Assembly (NCBI RefSeq): GCF_000718305.1
Contig: NZ_JOFQ01000011.1
Span: 186,001-250,000, forward strand
DNA: 64,000 nucleotides
From: Streptomyces niger
GTDB taxonomy: Bacteria > Actinomycetota > Actinomycetes > Streptomycetales > Streptomycetaceae
Direction of reading: 5' to 3'
Under the pieces are notes generated by a model, which saw only the letters and a program-made list of their open reading frames with translations, did not search any database and was not told the DNA's origin. Made by a program: the position numbers and the translations under genes. Below are positions 59,661 to 64,000 of this stretch, in pieces. Every line of letters begins with the position of its first letter. Positions within the stretch are counted from its first letter, which is position 1.

Positions 59661-62600
59661 CCTCCTCTTCCGAGAAGTCGCCGGTGAAGGAGCGCCACAG
59701 TTCGGCGTAGCGGCCGTCGCGGGCGAGGAGTTCGGCGTGCGACCCGTCCTCGGCGACGCGGCCGCGGTCGAGGACCACGACGCGGTCGGCGCGTGCCGCC
59801 GTGGTGAGCCGGTGCGCGACGACCAGGGTCGTGCGGCGGCCGGCGAGCCGGTCCGTCGCCCGGTTGACGACCGACTCCGTCGCGAGGTCCAGCGCCGCGG
59901 TCGCCTCGTCGAGCAACAGCACGTCGGGGTCGACCAGTTCGGCACGGGCCAGGGCGAGGAGCTGGCGCTGGCCGGCGGAGAGGTTGCGGCCGCGCTCGGC
60001 GACCTCGTGCAGGTAGCCGCCGTCGAGCGTGGCGATCATGTCGTGCGCGCCCACCGCCCGGGCCGCGGCCTCGACTTCGGCGTCGGTCGCGTCGGGGCGC
60101 CCGTAGGCGATGGCGTCGCGGACGGTGCCGGGGAAGAGGTACGACTCCTGCGGGACGACGCCGAGGCGGTGGCGGTAGCCGGTCAGGTCCAGGTCGCGCA
60201 GGTCGGTGCCGTCGATCCGGACCGCACCGGTGGTGGGGTCGTAGAACCGGGCGACCAGCTTGACCAGGGTGGACTTGCCGGCGCCGGTCTCGCCGACGAA
60301 CGCGACGGTCTGGCCCGCGGGGATGGTCAGCGCGATGCCGGAGAGCGCCTCGGCCTGTTCGCCGTCGGCGGTCGCGTAGCGGAAGTGCACGTCGTCGAAG
60401 GTGATCTCGCCGGTCAGCTCCCGCACCGGGCGGGGGTCGGCGGCCTGCGGGGTGGTGGTCGGCTCGCGCAGCAGTTCCTGGATGCGGCCGAGGGAGACGG
60501 ACGCCTGCTGGTAGCCGTCGAAGACCTGGGAGAGCTGCTGCACGGGAGCGAAGAAGAGGTCGATGTAGAGGAGGTAGGCGACCAGCGCGCCCGCGGTGAG
60601 GGTGCCCGCCGAGACGCGGTCGGCGCCCACGATCAGGACGAGCGCGGCGGCGACGGAGGACAGCAGCTGGACGAAGGGGAAGTAGACGGAGATCAGGAAC
60701 TGGCCGCGGGTGCGGGCCTGCCGGTACGCGGCACTGCGCGCGGTGAAGCGGTCGATGCCGCTGCGCTCGCGGCGGAAGGCCTGCACGATGCGGAGTCCGG
60801 CGACGCTCTCCTGGAGGTCGCCGTTGACCACGCTGATCCGTTCGCGCGCCAGCTCGTACGCCTTCACGCTGCGCTTGCGGAAGAAGTACGTACCGATGAT
60901 CAGCGGCGGCAGCGTGGCGAAGACGACCAGGGCCAGCTGGACGTCGATGACCAGCAGGGCGACCAGGATGCCGAAGAAGGTGAGGACGGAGACGACGGCG
61001 GTGACCAGACCGGTCTGGAGGAAGGTCGAGAGCGCGTCGACGTCGGTGGTCATCCGGGTCATGATCCGGCCGGTCAGTTCGCGCTCGTAGTAGTCCAGGC
61101 CGAGGCGCTGCAACTGGGCGAAGATCTTGACGCGGAGCGCGTAGAGGACGCGTTCGCCGGTGCGGCCCGTCATCCGGTTGGAGCCGATCTGGGCGGCCCA
61201 CTGGGCGAGCACGACGATCAGAGCCGCGGCGGACGCGGCCCAGACGCCGTTGATCGCGGCGCGCTGCACGCCGTCGTCGATGCCGTGCCGGATCAGTACG
61301 GGCAGCAGCAGCCCGGCGACCGCGTCCACGGCGACCAGCGCCAGCGCGACCAGCAGCGGGCGGCCGAAGCCGCGCAGCAGGCGGCGCAGGCCGTAGGAGC
61401 TCTCCGGACGCGCTGCCGCTTCCTCGTCGACGTCGGGGGTGTCGGTGGCCGGGGGGAGGGCCGCGACCTTTTCGAGGAGTTCCGGAGTGGCCGGCATGCC
61501 GGCCAGCGCGCCGGCCATGCCGCCAGGGCGGCCGGCGAGCGCGGCCGTGGGGGCGCCGGTACCCTCCCGCGGCCCGGTGCCGTCCGTCTCCTCGCCGGTA
61601 CGCACCCACAGCTCGGGGGTGACGCCGTCGACGACGCGGCGCGGCCGGGTGTGCTCGGTGCCGTCCGTGGCCGGGGGCTCCAGCAGCCCGGTGGCCGCCG
61701 CCTCGCCGGAGAAGGCCCCGGCCGTCGCGGTCTGCCCCACCGGGTCCCGTTCCACGCCGCCCAGCTCGTCCGGGTCGGTGAGGAGCCTGCGGTACAGCTC
61801 GCAGCGCTCCTCCAGCTCCTCCCGCGTACCGATGTCCAGCAGCCGGCCGCCGTCGAGGACCGCGACCCGGTCGGCCAGCGCCAGGGTGGAGGCACGGTGG
61901 GCGATGAGCAGGGTCGTCCGGCCGGCCATCACGCCGCGCAGCGCCTCGTGGATCTCGTGCTCGACCCGGGCGTCCACCGCGGAGGTGGCGTCGTCCAGGA
62001 CCAGGACGCGCGGGTCCGTGAGGATGGCGCGGGCCAGGGCGACGCGCTGCCGCTGGCCGCCGGACAGGCTCAGGCCCTGCTCGCCGACCTCGGTGTCGTA
62101 GCCGTCGGGCAGGGCCGAGATGAAGCCGTCGGCCTGGGCGGCGCGGGCCGCGGCGCGGATCTGCTCGTCGGTGGCGTCCGGGGCGCCGTAGGCGATGTTG
62201 TCCCGGATCGAGTCGGAGAAGAGGAAGCTGGTCTCGGGGACCAGGCCGATGGCGCCGCGCAGTGAGTCGGCGGTCAGGTCGCGTACGTCCCGGCCGCCGA
62301 GCAGCACCCGTCCCGCGACGGGGTCGTAGAAGCGGGGCAGCAGCAGCGAGACGGTGGACTTGCCGCTGCCGGAGGTGCCCACGACGGCGACGGTCTCGCC
62401 GGGCTCGATGCGCAGCGAGAAGTCGTCCAGGACGGGGTGCGCGCCCTGGTCGTCGCCGTACCGGAAGGTGACGTGCTCGAACTCCACGGTGGCGGGCGCG
62501 TCGGCGGGCAGCTCGACGGCGTCGGGGCGCTCCTCGATGACCGGCTCGGTGTCGATCAGCTCGAAGACCCGTTCCACGCCGGCGCGGGCCTGCTGGCCCA

Positions 62601-63510
62601 CGGTGAGGACCATGGCGAGCATCCGGACCGGGCCGACGAGCTGGGCGAGGTAGGTGGAGAAGGCCACGAAGGTGCCCAGCGAGACCTGGCCGCGGGTGGC
62701 CATCCAGCCGCCGAGGGCGAGCATCGCGACCTGGCCGAGGGAGGGCACGGCCTGGAGCGCGGGGGTGTAGCGGGCGTTGAGGCGTACGGTGCGCAGCCGG
62801 CCGGCGAAGAGCCGCCGGCCGACCTCGCGGAGCTTGCCGGTCTCCTGTTCCTCCTGGCCGAAGCCCTTCACGACGCGGACGCCGGAGACAGCGCCGTCGA
62901 CCACGCCGGCCACGGCCGCCGCCTGCCCCTGCGCGTACCAGGTCGCCGGGAAGAGGCGGGTGCGGCTGCGGTTGGCGATCCACCACAGGGCGGGCGCGAC
63001 GGCGAGGGCGACGACGGTGAGCAGCGGGGACAGCACCACCATGATCACCAGGGAGATGGCGAACAGCAGGACGTTGCCCAGCATCATCGGCACCATGAAC
63101 AGCAGCGACTGCACGAGTTGCAGGTCGCTGGTGCCGCGGCCGACCACCTGGCCGGTGGAGAGCTCGTCCTGGCGCCGTCCGTCGAGCCGGGTGATCGCGC
63201 GGTACATCCGGGTACGCAGGTCGTGCTGCACGTCGAGTGCGAGCCGGCCGCCGTAGAACCGGCGGATGTAGGTCAGGACGTAGACGGCGAGCGCGGCGAC
63301 GATCAGCAGGGTGGCCCACGGGGCGAGGGACCGTTCGTGCTTGACGATCACGTCGTCGATGATCAGCTTCGGCACCAGCGGGACCAGCGCCATGACGGCC
63401 ATCCCGGCGAGCGAGGAGCCGAGCGCGAGCAGTACGTCCTTCCTGTACTGCCAGCATGTGCGCGTCAGCCGCCGCGCCCAGCCCTCTTGTGCCGTGTCCG
63501 TGCCCGCCAC
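59644..63510 (-). CDS. Fused heterodimer-type ABC exporter (two half-transporters)
   Basis: A 1288-residue protein with membrane-ATPase-membrane-ATPase order. First half: six helices (about 20-305), Walker A GTSGSGKST near 375, signature LSGGQRQRVALARA, Walker B VLVLDDATSAVD, where Asp replaces the catalytic Glu. A 130-residue Gly/Ala/Pro linker follows. Second half: helices from about 715, Walker A GETGAGKST near 1090, NLSAGQRQLLALARA and the canonical VLLLDEATAALD. One degenerate and one active site is the pattern of heterodimeric multidrug exporters. GTG 63510 has GGGAGG upstream; ATG 63555 is an alternative. The 3' end lies in a 23-bp repeat. Confidence 0.92.
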   Translation of the reverse strand: MAGTDTAQEGWARRLTRTCWQYRKDVLLALGSSLAGMAVMALVPLVPKLIIDDVIVKHERSLAPWATLLIVAALAVYVLTYIRRFYGGRLALDVQHDLRTRMYRAITRLDGRRQDELSTGQVVGRGTSDLQLVQSLLFMVPMMLGNVLLFAISLVIMVVLSPLLTVVALAVAPALWWIANRSRTRLFPATWYAQGQAAAVAGVVDGAVSGVRVVKGFGQEEQETGKLREVGRRLFAGRLRTVRLNARYTPALQAVPSLGQVAMLALGGWMATRGQVSLGTFVAFSTYLAQLVGPVRMLAMVLTVGQQARAGVERVFELIDTEPVIEERPDAVELPADAPATVEFEHVTFRYGDDQGAHPVLDDFSLRIEPGETVAVVGTSGSGKSTVSLLLPRFYDPVAGRVLLGGRDVRDLTADSLRGAIGLVPETSFLFSDSIRDNIAYGAPDATDEQIRAAARAAQADGFISALPDGYDTEVGEQGLSLSGGQRQRVALARAILTDPRVLVLDDATSAVDARVEHEIHEALRGVMAGRTTLLIAHRASTLALADRVAVLDGGRLLDIGTREELEERCELYRRLLTDPDELGGVERDPVGQTATAGAFSGEAAATGLLEPPATDGTEHTRPRRVVDGVTPELWVRTGEETDGTGPREGTGAPTAALAGRPGGMAGALAGMPATPELLEKVAALPPATDTPDVDEEAAARPESSYGLRRLLRGFGRPLLVALALVAVDAVAGLLLPVLIRHGIDDGVQRAAINGVWAASAAALIVVLAQWAAQIGSNRMTGRTGERVLYALRVKIFAQLQRLGLDYYERELTGRIMTRMTTDVDALSTFLQTGLVTAVVSVLTFFGILVALLVIDVQLALVVFATLPPLIIGTYFFRKRSVKAYELARERISVVNGDLQESVAGLRIVQAFRRERSGIDRFTARSAAYRQARTRGQFLISVYFPFVQLLSSVAAALVLIVGADRVSAGTLTAGALVAYLLYIDLFFAPVQQLSQVFDGYQQASVSLGRIQELLREPTTTPQAADPRPVRELTGEITFDDVHFRYATADGEQAEALSGIALTIPAGQTVAFVGETGAGKSTLVKLVARFYDPTTGAVRIDGTDLRDLDLTGYRHRLGVVPQESYLFPGTVRDAIAYGRPDATDAEVEAAARAVGAHDMIATLDGGYLHEVAERGRNLSAGQRQLLALARAELVDPDVLLLDEATAALDLATESVVNRATDRLAGRRTTLVVAHRLTTAARADRVVVLDRGRVAEDGSHAELLARDGRYAELWRSFTGDFSEEEERVRV

Positions 63511-63619
63511 GCGACGCCTCCCACCGGTCGACTCCCTGCCGCAAGGCACCAACATCGCCGACCGGTGTTTTCATCCCACCGCAACAATTCCCGCAACCGT
63601 GGGCGTCACCTACCGGCCG

Positions 63620-64000
63620 TCACCGCTCACGGACGGTCATGTCGTAGAGCCGGGTGATCTGCTTCGGGTTCTGGTTGTCGTCGCTGACCAGGAGGAGGTG
63701 CAGCCGCCCCGCGCGGCGGTCGAGCACCGTCATGCCCTCGATGTTGTCCAGCAGCGGATTGAGCTGCGGCTGCCTGGCGGGGGCGCCGAGGGACGGGCAG
63801 TGGGTGAGGTCGGCGAGCAGGGTCTTGTGTGCGGGGCGCACGGCCGCGGTGAGCCGGTCGGTGTCCTGGGTCGCGGTGGCGTGCCGGGGGTCGGCGAGGT
63901 AAAGGCGGACGATGTTGCCCTGCGGGGTGAAGGCGCGCTCCAGGACGAGCAGGCGGCCGTCGTCGAGCGCGGTGAGCTCGGGGACGGTCATGCCCTCCTC
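63620..64000 (-). CDS. Esterase-like activity of phytase family protein, C-terminal part
   Basis: The frame is open to the window edge; 127 residues are visible. VPELTALDDGRLLVLERAFTPQGNIVRLYLADP, LLDNIEGMTVL and LLVSDDNQNPKQITRLYDMTV match the C-terminal blades of the beta-propeller domain called esterase-like activity of phytase. These are usually secreted and of uncertain substrate. The start lies outside the window. Confidence 0.75.
   Translation of the reverse strand, partial: EEGMTVPELTALDDGRLLVLERAFTPQGNIVRLYLADPRHATATQDTDRLTAAVRPAHKTLLADLTHCPSLGAPARQPQLNPLLDNIEGMTVLDRRAGRLHLLLVSDDNQNPKQITRLYDMTVRER

Noticed and set aside
58114..62265. A 1383-codon plus-strand open frame opposite the ABC exporter and peptidase genes
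   Set aside because: It is the antisense shadow of two clear genes, has no family motif, and its composition (Gly/Val/Asp/Arg) is what complementing GC-rich codons gives.

Overview
The window is about 64 kb of very GC-rich actinobacterial chromosome, almost certainly Streptomyces or a close relative. The reasons are GTG/ATG starts behind GGAGG-type ribosome sites, third-position G/C bias, a complete conservon (histidine kinase, roadblock, DUF742, Ras-like GTPase), a CsoR-type copper operon, and many secreted hydrolases. I found no rRNA, tRNA, CRISPR array, prophage, insertion sequence or large biosynthetic cluster. Family assignments come from reading motifs; no database was searched.

Layout. 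1-4.9 kb: end of a low-molecular-weight phosphatase, fructosamine kinase, glucose dehydrogenase, YihY-type membrane protein, small secreted protein. 5.2-9.7 kb, minus strand: conservon operon preceded by an MreB-like gene with an acidic insert. 9.9-14.2 kb: FUSC exporter, a second small secreted protein, then divergently a TetR regulator and a YqeB-like membrane protein. 14.4-19.3 kb: ABC permease, a fused alpha/beta hydrolase-ABC ATPase, and a membrane protein with a Pro/Gln/Tyr tail. 19.5-20.8 kb: a lone StyA-like monooxygenase. 21.0-36.0 kb: a myo-inositol catabolic locus. One minus-strand operon holds iolC, an aldolase-like gene, iolB, iolD and iolA. Opposite it run two TIM-barrel isomerases, an inositol-type dehydrogenase and a sugar porter. 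A LacI regulator is divergent from a second dehydrogenase. 36.0-40.3 kb: a decayed TSUP transporter, a DedA protein, and copper chaperone plus copper ATPase behind a CsoR box. 40.4-44.9 kb: a structured probable ncRNA, citrate synthase, RecD2-like helicase. 45.3-50.9 kb: an uncharacterised three-gene carbohydrate operon (dehydrogenase, DUF993, isomerase) with a divergent LacI regulator and palindromic operator, then a MarR-acetyltransferase fusion. 51.3-64 kb: another isomerase, a GH3 enzyme, a lipoprotein, a phosphodiester glycosidase-like protein, an S28 peptidase, a fused heterodimer-type ABC exporter, and the end of a phytase-like esterase.

Working together. In the inositol locus, dehydrogenases oxidise inositol to inosose, and the isomerase/dehydratase-type TIM barrels, IolD, IolB, IolC, an aldolase and IolA carry it towards acetyl-CoA and C3 units. 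The porter imports substrate. Three promoters of this locus share a GTCCTTA-type motif next to perfect TTGACA -35 boxes.

The most unusual property is the number of short tandem-repeat arrays between genes, with periods of 9, 15, 16, 17, 20, 23, 25 and 33 bp. A 20-bp period recurs at five places. At three genes the array includes the stop codon, so the gene's own 3' end is part of the repeat. Other points worth following are a 10-bp-phased TATTC array abutting the FUSC start, two probably leaderless genes, the hairpin-rich RNA locus near 40.4-40.8 kb, and the hydrolase-ATPase fusion.
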